From Ecdyonurus torrentis (lineage: Eukaryota; Arthropoda; Insecta; Ephemeroptera; Heptageniidae): a DNA stretch of 64,000 nt. Positions within the stretch are counted from its first letter, which is position 1. Every line of letters begins with the position of its first letter. Location: assembly GCA_949318235.1 (NCBI GenBank), contig OX439129.1, positions 3,720,001-3,784,000 of the forward strand, written 5' to 3'. A program made the translations under genes and the position numbers. Below the pieces are notes generated by a model. It ran no database searches. It was not told the DNA's origin and worked only from the letters and a program-made list of their open reading frames with translations. This document shows positions 47,370 through 61,200 of this stretch, one piece after another.

Positions 47370-50300
47370 GAACAGAAATAAACCATCAAAGATGCATATT
47401 ATTATTAAGAAAAAAAAGAGCTCGTTCTTCCTAAACTTACAAATAATTACAAACTTTACAATTGTGCAATTGTGCAAATTTTGTGTACGGCATTATTTGT
47501 CAGAGTAAAAATTAAAACCATCTTAATGTTTTAATATGAAAATTCAAATATAAGAACCAAATTTAAAGGCATAGAACACATTGCACAATAAAGTTGTGTA
47601 ATGTCCTAAAAAACCTACAAATCAATGTTGTTTTGTCCGGGGTCATTGATTTCTAATTTATTTTCCATTCTCAAAATGACACTGGCGGTCACTGACATCA
47701 CAGCTCGCCTTATTTATGCGCGTGAAAAACAAGTGAGCTGTGACGTCAGTGACCGCAGGTGGCATTGTGTGAATGGAAAATAAATTTGAATCAATGACTT
47801 CGGCCATTGTTGATTGATTTTCAGGTTTGTTAGGATATTACACAACTTTTTTTTTGTCAGGTGTTCTACGCCTTTAAGTCAATTTAAAAAAAAATTAAAA
47901 TTAAAAATGTTATCAAAACTTTTTTGGGGATAGCAAAAATATATAAAACATTTGTAGAATTTAATTATAGTAGTGTTTGTTTTGCTGAAAATAAATAACG
48001 TACAAAAAATTATTGTGATCCAGTTTTTGTTTTAACCATTTCTAATCAGAGATAATCACTTTATATGCTAAAATCCACTGCATTAGAATCGAACTGCAAG
48101 GTGATTTATTGCGTCACATACCTCCTGAATAGTTCCTTTACATTGACAATTTTTTTGTAAAATCTTTGACATTGGCTGAGATAGAAATCTGAACTTACGG
48201 ATGCAAGTCAAACGTGCCCTGGTCTAAAGTCTTGAGCAAGATCTTGCCAAGATCTTTCTAGAGATTTGTTCGAGATTTTTATTATGGCACGACAAGATCT
48301 TAAAGGCATAGACCAAGTAAAAAAAACACGAGCTTTTTAATGGATAAACACAAAGTGGGATCTTCAAAACTGATGACAATTTTTACCTGAATGTTAAGGT
48401 AGCCCCACGAGAGAGCTTGAAAAAACTGTAAAGTATGCAATTTAGTGAAAATTCATGTTTATGGCGTCAGAAACATGCAAAAATTAGTACGAAAATGTTG
48501 TGCGGGTTGTATAAATCGAATTTTCTAATCTCTGCTACTGGGCTACTCTTGGGTTTTGGGACAAACTAACGTCATTTTTGTAAATCCCATCAAGTGTTTT
48601 GTGATATAAATGCTTATGTTCTGGTCTTTTCCTTTAAGGATAATCTTTTGACATGAAATGACAATCTTGCACAATATATCTTATCGTACTTAAAAATGTT
48701 GTGAAAGATTTTGGGTCTGTAAAATCTTAGAGCAAATCTTGTCAAGAATAAACAAGATTTTCGTAACAAAATCTTGCAAAAAATATTTTAATGACTGCAA
48801 GATTGTCAGAAAATAAGGCTGAAAGTCTTACCAGGACTCTGCAAGATTATTAAATAAATTCTTGCAGAAAATCTTGTCAATACTGCCAAAAAAAATTATA
48901 ACTTATTTCAAGAAATCTTGCTTTTGTAACAAGTTTGAGAGTAAAACGCGTGAACGATGCAGTTAGTCTAACTTGCCAACAGTCTCAATAACTTTAATGC
49001 TTACAATTAAAGGAATAGACTTGATAAAAACATATTAAGTATTTATATAACAAAACACTTAATGGGACGTACCACATTATAAAAGGTGCTAAAATATATA
49101 TAAACAATAGTAAAAATATATATGATAAAACAAATACAATGAAAAATTATCGCATGACTATATTTTAACTAAAATGTATTACCAATTTATCATTAAAATG
49201 TATTTTAAGCTCTATATAAATAATTTTTTATTAAATATTAAGAGAATATATTCCTAATAAATTGTATTATCACTGAAATTGTTATGAAATATATTGTATT
49301 CCTGTATTTTTTTGTAATCAACATGTACCAATTGGTATTTTGATCAAAATATCAAATCAAATCAAATCAAAATAAACTGAAACTGAACTAAAACTCAAAC
49401 CCAACGTTAGCTCGTAGCATCAGTGTCCAAAAAATGTCGAAATATGCATCCCACAACCAAAGGTATATACCAAATGTGGCATGTTTCTGACTTCATAAAC
49501 ATAAGAAGTCACGTAAACTGAACACATTACTAGAGAACTTACACAGAGAAGCGACATCCCCATGTCTTAGGCAGACTGAAACACTCAACAATTTTGACTT
49601 GGCAACGTTGCGTTTTGAAGCACCAATCAGAGGCCAGAAGTGGCCAAATCAAGGCTGCAATGAGAGAGCGCGCTATAGTAATTTTGTCTGCAGCGTTGTC
49701 AATTTTAAAGAAATGAGTGTTGCGGGTCTGCCTAACTTTTTGGGATGTCACTTCTCTGTTAAAGTTCTCTAACATTACAGTATTTTTACGCTCTCTCGTG
49801 GGCGGGTCTACAATTGTAGTATCCGGTTCCCTTGAAGCTTAATTATTTTAAGCTTCTACTACATTTAAGTGTAATTTCTTATTATTTTATTGAATTATTT
49901 GTAAACTTCTAATATTTATTTATATCTCTATACGCTTGAGATTAATATATAATATCCTATATAATTTATTACTATAAGTTAATTTATATACTTATAATTT
50001 TATTATATTTATTCTAACTATTTATTAATGATCTAAATTATCTATCTTTTGGAAACGTATAAGTTCCTTAAACAAATTAGTTTAACTTGGAATTATATTT
50101 TAAGATATTAGAATTTTAAGTTGTTATTAGGAAATTTCATTCAATCTTAAAAACAGTTATATTATTTTTCGCACATATGAATAACATTTTATTTCATCAA
50201 AATTTTATAGATGAGTATAAAATATCATACCTTATATGTTATATCGAAATACAGAGAAGTGCGTATATTATTATGTAAAATGTCCAAGAATAAAATTCGT

Positions 50301-51351
50301 AGTAATTCGGTAAAACGTTTGAAACCTAAGTATTTTAATTCAATTTTATTTTAATATCAAAGAGTGGTTAATCGTCACTCCGCTCTAATTCTAAGAATTA
50401 TCTCTACTAATTTGCACTAGTTCATGACAAGAAATTGTAAAATACAAGAAGTTTAATTCAAATTTAGTCCAAATTGATGCTTATAAAAGATTATTCACTA
50501 ATTTTACTGAAAATTATTCCGACCGGACTTTAACAGTTTAGCTGCTGCTATTCCCTATACTGTCCATGAATTAAGCCCTTTAGTTGTCCCGCTAAACACT
50601 CAAAGAATTGAGCCCCGAGATATGTCCCTGGGGCCTTTTATACCCTCAGTATTCCGAGTCCTCTCGGCTATCCTCGGTCTCTAACTCCCCTCTATTTCTA
50701 CTGAATTTTCAGCCCCAAAATATGTCTCCAGGGCCTCTATTTCTCCTGAATTTCTGTCAATTTGAGTTATTGCACCCATGTTGACTTACAGTTTTTGTGA
50801 CAGCTTTTGTGTAAAATGTCACATAACTGTCACATTATTTCATATTATTTTGTTATGATTTTACCATTTTATTTGATCTTTCTATGCCAAAATTTACATA
50901 ATATTTTTCCCTTATTTTATATCCAAGTAAACCTGCGCGATTTTTAACAGTTTATATGCCTTATTTATTAATTGATAGCACGCTATGAAACATTTTCCCG
51001 CCTTAGCCAATGTTCCACAGTCAAGCCAACTGTTATCGAGATGTAATTAAATGCGACTGCTCCTGCGATGTGTGATTTGCCCACTTTAAGCAAAGTCACA
51101 AATCACTAGACCTGTCGGCCGCCATTTAATTTATGACTCCACATTTTGGAATGCTTTTTTTACTAATTTTTTTCACAAATCGCACAAATTTACTTAATTA
51201 AACGCTTGCGCGCCTGCGTATATTTACGCATTATTTTATGTAACCCAGCATGGCTCTGTGACGTCTGCCCGCCTAAAGTAATGTCGCCAAAGCATGCTAT
51301 TGACAATTACTATTATTGACATAATTACAAGGCTGATAAATACTATGTTAG

Positions 51352-51431
<80 letters not shown>

Positions 51432-53310
51432 TGATCTATTAACACATACTAAATTATGTCAGAATATTATGTAATATTACTTGCAGACATTTCAATATAC
51501 TATGGTAGTATATATAAATATCAATAATCTATTAACAAAAACTAAATTACGTCAGAATATTATGTAATATTACTTCCTGAAATTTAAATATACAAAACCA
51601 CATGAATTCATCTTATGTGCATTTATATAATATAAAAATATGTGCATGCAGTTTTAATGTAAAGACAATTTTAATTGAAATCTTAATATTACATTACGCT
51701 TCGTTTTACATATACCTTTCTCTCTCTTTCTGTCTATCTCTTCTTTCAAATTTTTGTTCTACTTTTATCATACTGAAAGTAATAGGCATATCAACTTCTC
51801 GGCAAACAAGTTATTTAATATTATTCTCTTACATTTAATATTTATTATTGATTCTGTGATACTACACAATAGCATTCTGGTAAAAATTGTCGTCTATAAA
51901 GATTGAAAGGCGTTTTTATTCATTTATAGCTTTTGTTGTTTTATGTGGTCTATGGCTTTAATAATTGTACTTTAATTTTCTGTTATGTTTTACAGCAGCA
52001 AGGCGTAGCAAGTTGTGATCTGCCCCACAGTGCCGCTACATCTGCTCAGCTTGCGACACTGAACTACAGTGCCGCTACATCTGCTCAGCTTGTGACACTG
52101 TACCCCAGTGCCGCTACCTCTGCTCAGCTTGTGACACTGCACCACAGTGCCGCTACATCTGCTCAGCTTGTGACAAACGTCCAGGGAATTTTTATATCCC
52201 AGTTTAACAAAAAAACTATCAGCAACGTTCCAATACGGGAAGAACCTGGCCAGGTAAGAAAAGTATTTAACATTTAAAATAATAAAAATAATTTTTATAT
52301 ATTTAGGAATGTGAATTTTAGGTGCGCGCGTGTTGTTTGCTGGGTAAAAATTAAAATGTAATAAGGATTAAAACTATACTGTTAAATGCTAGATAAACTG
52401 CTGGTTGTTTAATTTGCAGTTTTGAGTGTTGCATCCCTCCACTATTATTTTTTATTCAATTGTATTATTTCGATAATCCACATTATTGAATACTTTACAT
52501 ATAATTTGTTTGCAGTTATTCATATAAAATATTTATTAGAATTTCAGAACAATATAAAATAAAAAATTTGTTTATTATACTATATAATATCATTTGCACA
52601 CAAAAAAAGCACAAAGAGATAAATATTAAGCTTAAAATATTATTAACATTAACTTTTTTTTAATATTTATAAATATTTATAGAAAAAAAAAATCGAGCAA
52701 TGCAGTTAGATATAAAAAATTTATGTAGTAATATAAATATATAATATACAAGCTACAGGGTGTCCGTAAAGTCTGTCAAAAAGGTAAAATGAAATGTGGT
52801 TAATAAATCATTAAAGATTAAATTTTTGGGTAAGTTTTTATATATTAAAAGATTAATGACATTTATATTTATGAAAGAAGAAGTGACCAAGTAAAAACAT
52901 TAAAACACTCGTTAAGATGCACGTATCATCTTTTTCTTTATTTGCAGGATAAAAAAAGGAAATCTTGACAATATATAAAGAAATATAAAATGACATTAAC
53001 CTAAAAAATGAACTTTTAAGGAACACATATAATTTATTTTAAATATATTATCATTCTAATAAATATAAAGTTTTTGTTTCCATTTTAAAAATGTACTTTA
53101 GAATCTACTATTTTACTAACTAATAATAAAACAACTTTTTAAAACCAATTTTACTTACATCTGATTTCGTTACAACTAACTGAGCATGCGTAGTAAGAAA
53201 TAAAAGAGGATGTAACTGTAATCAGTTGTACTCGCCTTTAAAGTAAATGTTCCGTTATCAGTCATTAAAATAATATAGTTTCCTATAATTCTTCCAGACT
53301 GGACAACCTG

Positions 53311-53389
<79 letters not shown>

Positions 53390-54079
53390 TGAAATTTTGA
53401 ATATCAAGCGAGGTGACATGATGATAAAAATTCATTGTAGTCTTACCTTCTATAAGACCCGGGGCTTTCACTTGCTGCTTGTTTTGACGATAAAAAATAA
53501 CACACAACACCATAAAAAATTGTCACTTATATATAAGTTAATAAAAAGACTCAATTCACAGTTTTTTAAAAATTATATATACATAGCTATGTTATATTTA
53601 CACCAATTGTAACGTTTTCGAGTGCGTATGTAGAAACATACAGTGTCTGCACTCTTCTTCAGCTTACTGACTCTTGCTCACGAGGCGCGCCGACCTCCGC
53701 AACGGGGGGAGTGGCTCGTCCTCGTTAGGTGTTATTTTATTGTTTACTGGTGAAAATGTAAACAATAAAATAACACCTGACGAGGACGAGCCACTCCCCC
53801 CGTTGCGGAGGTCGGCGCGCCTCGTGAGCAAGAGTCAGTAAGCTGAAGAAGAGTGCAGACACTGTATGTTTCTACATACGCACTCGAAAACGTTACAATT
53901 GGTGTAAATATAACATAGCTATGTATATATAATTTTTAAAAAACTGTGAATTGAGTCTTTTTATTAACTTATATATAAGTGACAATTTTTTATGGTGTTG
54001 TGTGTTATTTTTTATCGTCAAAACAAGAAGCGAGTGAAAGCCCAGGGTCTTATAGAAGGTAAGACTACAATGAATTTTT

Positions 54080-54135
<56 letters not shown>

Positions 54136-56234
54136 AAAAATTGAATTTCGAGCGAGGTGACATGATGAATGAGGGAAAATTTGGTCTTACCTTCCACTTG
54201 AAGACCCTGGGCTTTACACTCGCTGATAGTTTATATTGAATTTTAACAAAAATTAAAATTACGTCACTAAATGTACATATCAAAAACTCAATTCACTAGT
54301 CTTTAAAATTATACATAGCTATGTTAAAATTAACTCACACAAACATGAACGTTTTCGGAAAGCATTCGTTTTTACACGTGTGTGCGCTTTCCTTACTCCT
54401 ATGTCACTGAACTTATGAAAAATTGGTTCGTCTCCCGATGCGCACTGACCTACGCAATGGGAGGGGGGAATGGTTGTTATTTTGCACTTTTCAACTTTGT
54501 TCTCTCTCTCTATACGGTCTTGTGGTATATCTTTCTTATATGGCTGTAAGAGTTATGTCCAAACCGGGGGTAAATCATAACTGGGTTGACTTATCGTGTC
54601 ATTTTTTTCTTTTCGCCATCTCTATTGCTTCTAATATTTTTTTTTCTTGTAATGGCTCTCTCTGCCAATTACCTTTGCCTCATCCCATCTAATATCATGT
54701 TTGTTTTCAAGTGCATGGTCTACTAATTTAGAATATCCCGCGTCTTCTTTGTCTATCTTTTGTCTATGTTCTTTTACTCTTATCTCAAGCGGACGACTCG
54801 TTTCCCCAATATATTCTCTTTCACACATGCATTGTATTGAATAAACTACGTTTTTATTAGTATTTTTAGTTTTTTTCTGGTTTGGTGCGAACTAAATTTG
54901 ATTTTATTGTATCTTTTGAGGAACAAGCAACACACAAATTAACTTCTCTGCTTAGACGCTGTATCGTTTAACTTAGCCCTTGGACATAAGGGATGCACAA
55001 CGTAGCTTCCAATTTAATGTCTTCTTTCTTTTTCTTTTCTGTCTGCAGTTTATTTTTAACGTTCTTGACCACATGAGGGGGATAATCAAGGACTAAGTGA
55101 AACGATACAGCGTCTAAGCAGAGAAGTTAATTTGTGTGTTGCTTGTTCCTCAAAAGATAGAATAAAATCAAATTTAGTTCGCACCAAACCAGAAAAAAAA
55201 CTAAAAATACTAATAAAAACGTAGTTTATTCAATACCATGCATGTGTGAAACAGAATATATTGGGGAAACAAGTCGTCCGCTTGAGATAAGAGTAAAAGA
55301 ACATAGACAAAAGATAGACAAAGAAGACGCGGGATATTCTAAATTAGTTGACCATGCACTTGAAAACAAACATGATATTAGATGGGATGAGGCAAAGGTA
55401 ATTGGCAGAGAGAGCCATTACAAGAAAAGAAAAATATTAGAAACAATAGAGATGGCGAGAAGAAAAAATGACACGATAAGTCAACCCAGTTATGATTTAC
55501 CCCCGGTTTGGACATAACTCTTACAGCCATATAAGAAAGATATACCACAAGACCGTATAGAGAGAGAGAACAAAGTTGAAGTGCAAAATAACAACCATTC
55601 CCCCCTCCCATTGCGTAGGTCAGTCCGCATCGGGAGACGAACCAATTTTTCATAAGTTCAGTGACATAGGAGTAAGGAAACCGCACACACATGTAAAAAC
55701 GAATGCTTTCCGAAAACGTTCATGTTTGTGTGAGTTAATTTTAACATACCTATGTATAATTTTAAAGACTAGTGAATTGAGTTTTTAATATGTACCGACA
55801 GGAATTGAATAACCTGCACAACAATAGAACGAAAAGCAACACTGTATGCCCGTTCTACTGTCTGTTATTTCAGCGCTCTGTTCCCCTCATACCTGTTATC
55901 TGTAATATCAAACACATCCTGTCTTATTTCTTGACCAAGTCGACGGCCACCACGTTTAGTAAACAACCAAAAACTTGATCTCTATAATAAATACATATTG
56001 ACTGATGTTACAATGTTTGCAACATATTTATGTAATAAAATGATAAATTTTGTTATAATATTACATATTTTGATATAATATAAATATTGTGGTTATTAGG
56101 GAAATAAAAAGACACGTAAAGCATTATAATATTATGATTTCTGATATAACTGAATTTTATTTATCATAGTCTTATAATTAGTAAAGTAATATAATTTAAA
56201 CTTTTGTTTTACGTGTTTAAAAATAAATTTGACA

Positions 56235-56297
<63 letters not shown>

Positions 56298-57011
56298 CAC
56301 AAAATAGTCACTAAAATCGATGGTATAGTATTTTTTTTTTTTTTTTTTTTTTTAGAAAGTATCTTATCTTCTAAAATTGCAACCTAAAAAAATATACCAT
56401 GAATACGAGTTACAAATTCTTCTCGCGACGTAATGATAATAACTTGAACAGCATTCTACTTCTAGTAGCGAGTGTGTCCTGCATTAGCTGCAACAACACA
56501 TCGCAATTTAGGTATACAATTTATAACACTATATAAAGACTGAAATATTTCAATTGCATTATTACATTTAATTCAAAATAGTTTTAATATCCAGAGATTT
56601 ATTAGTTTATTTGATTCACCAACTATTGTTTAAAATTATTTCATGATGTATATTTTTTTATCGTAATATTTTATTTATATAACTTTTCAAATATTTTATT
56701 TTTTGAATAATATTCAGATAGAAAGAACAAAATTGTCAACAAAATATATCACATACAGCATGATCAAGTCTGGTGAGATATTTTACCTAAAAGAGATGAG
56801 GAGAAGTAGAGGAGGGGACTTTTATTTTTCTTAGAAATAGCTATGTTGCCGGTTTTTTCATATTCCCATAAGGATAATGTATTGCAGGTTATTCAATTCC
56901 TGTCGGTACATTTAGTGACGTAATTTTAATTTTTGTTAAAATTCAATATAAACTATCAGCGAGTGTAAAGCCCAGGGTCTTCCAGTGGAAGGTAAGACCA
57001 AATTTTTCCTC

Positions 57012-57061
<50 letters not shown>

Positions 57062-57705
57062 TATATATATATATAAAGACAGAAGAAAGATAGACTATGC
57101 CATTATATTTAATGCAGCTTATTTAGCAAATTTTATTGCAGACCTTTTATTTGTATACAATTATTGACACAAAATTTTTCTATGACCATGCAGTTCAGTT
57201 AATCATACTACAAAAGTGTGTAAGTCCTTTTCAACGTTTTTTTTTATTCATATAAATTATTAAATAACAGGGGCGGCTCGTGAAGTTTATGACTAGGCAA
57301 GCACTCGGTGATAGCTTATATATTCTGGGGGGGGGGGGGTAGCCCGCCGCAGGCGCCGATTTTTTTTTAGACCACGTGGTCCCTTATAATCTTTGATTTT
57401 CGACAAAAAAAAAAACTGCACATCTGAACCTTAAAGCAATAATCATTTTGATTTTTTATAACGAAAACTTTCAAAGAAATTGTGCTGTTAAAAATATTTT
57501 TTTAATTATATTTCTTAATTAGTAATTACTATAATGACTATTGAATAAACTATACATAAAAGAGTATTGTAAAAGTAGTGTATAAATTAGATTTTTCACA
57601 AAATCGTACGTAAATATTTTCATGAAGAGCACGTTATTTAATATTATTATTGCGCATTTATTTTTATTTTATTCTCGGGCTATTCAGTTTTTATTTGAAA
57701 AGAAA

Positions 57706-57755
<50 letters not shown>

Positions 57756-58190
57756 TAACTGCCGATTAGATAATTGCAAATGTACACGGCCCTATATTTA
57801 TCGTTTATTATATTTGTTTTGCTTTAATTTATATGCCAAAACAAACTATATAAAAAAAAATTATTCTTTGATTTTTAAATCAGTTCACAATTACACCCCC
57901 ATGCCCGAAAAAAACTAAACACAGTCATTTTTAATGTCACAGCTTTTATTATTTAAAAATTGACAAAATAAATAATAACTTTAGCTAAATTCAGGCACAT
58001 TTGTTAATATTTCCCCTCCCTTTTTCGGTACAATAGATCATTTTAAAAATAAATAGTTCTCTCCGTTATACCTTTTCCAGCTTATTCTTATATTAATATT
58101 TTTATTGGAGATTGTCGGTTTAGCGTGCGGGCAAACGTGGGGATGTTATATAAGGATCCTCTAATTTAACATTTATGCTTGGGCTTAGTT

Positions 58191-58225
<35 letters not shown>

Positions 58226-61200
58226 GATTATCTGAACAAACTACACCAATTCTGAATTCCGTATATTTAAATGAGAAAAACTAGACACACTAAACTTTTA
58301 CGTTTTTAAAGCCATAGGAATTTTTTTTTTTTCAAAGAATTTTTGACACCGATTATCTTCATATTGAGCTCATTTACTGTAAAAATTTTCAAACAATAAA
58401 AACCGCGCTGTGTCTTTAGAGGTGCATGTCAACTATACTCAAAAACATTTCCAAACAGCAACATTAATTTTTGTCTCGATCTCTCTCTTTATTTTTTTTA
58501 TCAATAATATTCTTAATATTTTTGGCTATGTATAAATTACAAAATAATAATAATAAAGTTTAAAAGACATCATCAAATCGCGCCAGTGAAATTATTTAAA
58601 AGTATAATATATTATATATAGAAAGAAGGTAATTAAGAGCAAAAAATTGCATTTAATTGATTCATGTAATTTACTATTTATGTTTTTATAAAATAAAATT
58701 TATTTAAAGTGTGTGATCTATTGATTTACACATATGTCCAAATTTTTATATTTTTAAAACACTTTTTACATATAAATTACACGTCTTTTTATTCATATTT
58801 TGGCATAGACTGCAGCATATCACGCTATTGCTAATTAGCCGTTACGCATACGACAACATTAAAGTCACACATTTATAGACAAAATAACACAGATTCAGGA
58901 AATGTTTTTATTTTTTCAATCCAACAATTACTTATTGAGTTATTAATTTTTTAAGAAAGGTGCAAGCATTTTATTGAAGTGCTTTCACGACGTCTATTCA
59001 GAAGCATTGCAACCTCCCGTCCCCCCGCTTTTTTTCTCAATGCTAGCGCTATAGCGATGTATGCTGCTGTAGTGTGGAGCATTCACGATTTTTATTGAGG
59101 AGGGCGCTGCATACGTGATTTTTTTTATAAAGGCGCGCTTTGTTTTTAATGAATACAAATTAGAAAAAAACATAGAAAATAGATAAAAATTAGCTACAAA
59201 ATATGAAAAATAACTTTCTTTATTGAATTATGGAATAAAACCTTTTTGATCGATTTTCTATAGGCATGCACTGCTTGCAGGGCTTACATGCACCAGCCGC
59301 CCCTGTTAAATAACTATCTAGACCATCGTTTATTATTATCTATGAAATTAGACACCGTCATGTTGATTTTATATTTATTTTTATTTATTTTGATTGTTAT
59401 ATCACTCATATCTGACGTCACAATAACCCGCCTTTAATCATAAAATATAAGATTTTATTTTGTTCTATATGTCTGTTATTTTTGGAACCATTAAAATAAC
59501 ACAAATCAACAAATGCAGTACTAACATGTGATTGTTACTGCGTTCATTATAAACTGATTATGAATATACAGAACAGATTAATACGTATAGGGTGTATGCA
59601 TTCAAGTATAAGTCAACGCCATGTTCGATAACTCAATAACATGTGTGACATACGAAAATAAAAAATTTTGCTAGTATTAAACCACTATGCAATAATTTTG
59701 AGAGCATTGATGCTGTAAATATGTTGAATAAGTATCTCAAGTATGTGAAAAAAATAATTAACCGATTTTTTATTAAAAATTGACTTAAATGAAGTTCTCC
59801 TTTGCTAAAAGCAATGTTATTAAATACTCCAGTATGGCCTTCAAGCGTATTTAATTGACGTTATCCGCATACACCCTATACTTAATGTTTTTATACATTC
59901 ACGTTAAGCAGCAACACTATAACGCCTATTGGAGATTTAAATCTTTGGATTAATGTCTTAAAGAACCTTTCTTAATTGGTTTAGCCCTATCGCGGTTCCA
60001 TCAGTACATATTGTGACGTCAGATGCGAAATTTAACCGTGAAAATTGAAATAAACACAAATTAAACATGTTAGTTTCTAATAGACCACTTGCAATGAACG
60101 AACTTTTTAAAATAATTTGAATAATTCTTTATGCATTTCTTATGTAAAAATCGTTTTCGCTTACTTGCTGCAACAATTAAAAACATTTTATTGCAAGTGG
60201 TCCATTATTGTTTAATTAACGATAAAGTTAATAATATCAATCTTATATATTCCAAATGAAAAACAAAGATATGTCTACAAGGATTTAAACATCTAGCTTA
60301 GTGTATGCATTTTCTTGTCATCATTTTTGTATGTTTGTATTGATTTTCAGAACATTAAGTTAAGATTTTTTAATCTGATATTTCAGGACAGTTTGTTAGC
60401 AAGCGTCGATGGATCCCCTGCTCCAATCAGAGATCCACTTAATTGCAAGGTGATTAAAACATTAACATCGCAACAATTTCGTCCTGATAACCAAGGTTAG
60501 TCATTTTGAATATAAACATATGTGTGTTTATATATTTGATATATATATTTGTTACATGTGTGTGTAAATAATATAAATTATATTTTCCCAAAAAAATATA
60601 TATTTACTTCGAAAAAAACTAAACTATCTATATTCCCCGTGCACCTCAAATTTGAAACATTGACGCTCTTCGCCTCTCCCGACTTTTAAGTATGTCTTAC
60701 CAGCGCTCCATTACAGATGCTACAATTTTGGGAGAGGCGGAGAGCGCAGATGTTTCAAATTTGAGGCACTCGGAGACTATAGATAATTCGGTTTTCGCAA
60801 AGAAATCGGTATGTTTAGTGTATTTTTATGTGTCTTTTAATGAAAAAAAGTGGAGGTTTTTGTGTCAATTCATATAAAAAACATAGGACAAAAATGTAAT
60901 GCAACTAACAATAATTTCAGACATAGTCTAATAGGCTACAATAGTCATTTTTTTAAAGGTCTCTCATATTCCAAGTCAGGTCATGGTGTAGGTCTTGTTG
61001 TTAAGGTACTACTTAAGGGTTGCAATGTTGTCGTAAAATTCAATTTTATATCATTTTTTAGGTTCACAATGAACCAAGAAACAATTTTCTATACTCCATA
61101 AAGTTTCGGCTCAAATCAAATCTTCCGTAAATTAGCATTAAAAGTCGTTGAGTTGCGCCCGCTTTAACACGTAAACCATTCAAAACTTCATGCTCATTGT

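Larger units (their letters stand above)
49010..51962. mobile_element. Family E repeat broken by three insertions
   Basis: Family E pieces lie at 49010-49075, 49385-49530, 49772-49801 and 51868-51962. Inserts: a LINE 3' end with (AATCA)n tail (49080-49380), a family F MITE (49531-49771, flanked by ACATTAC) and about 2.07 kb (49802-51867). Confidence 0.7.

Noticed and set aside
54423..55692. Frames reading LCSLSLYGLVVYLSYMAVRV on both strands
   Set aside because: Antisense of the Penelope GIY-YIG region and its flank.
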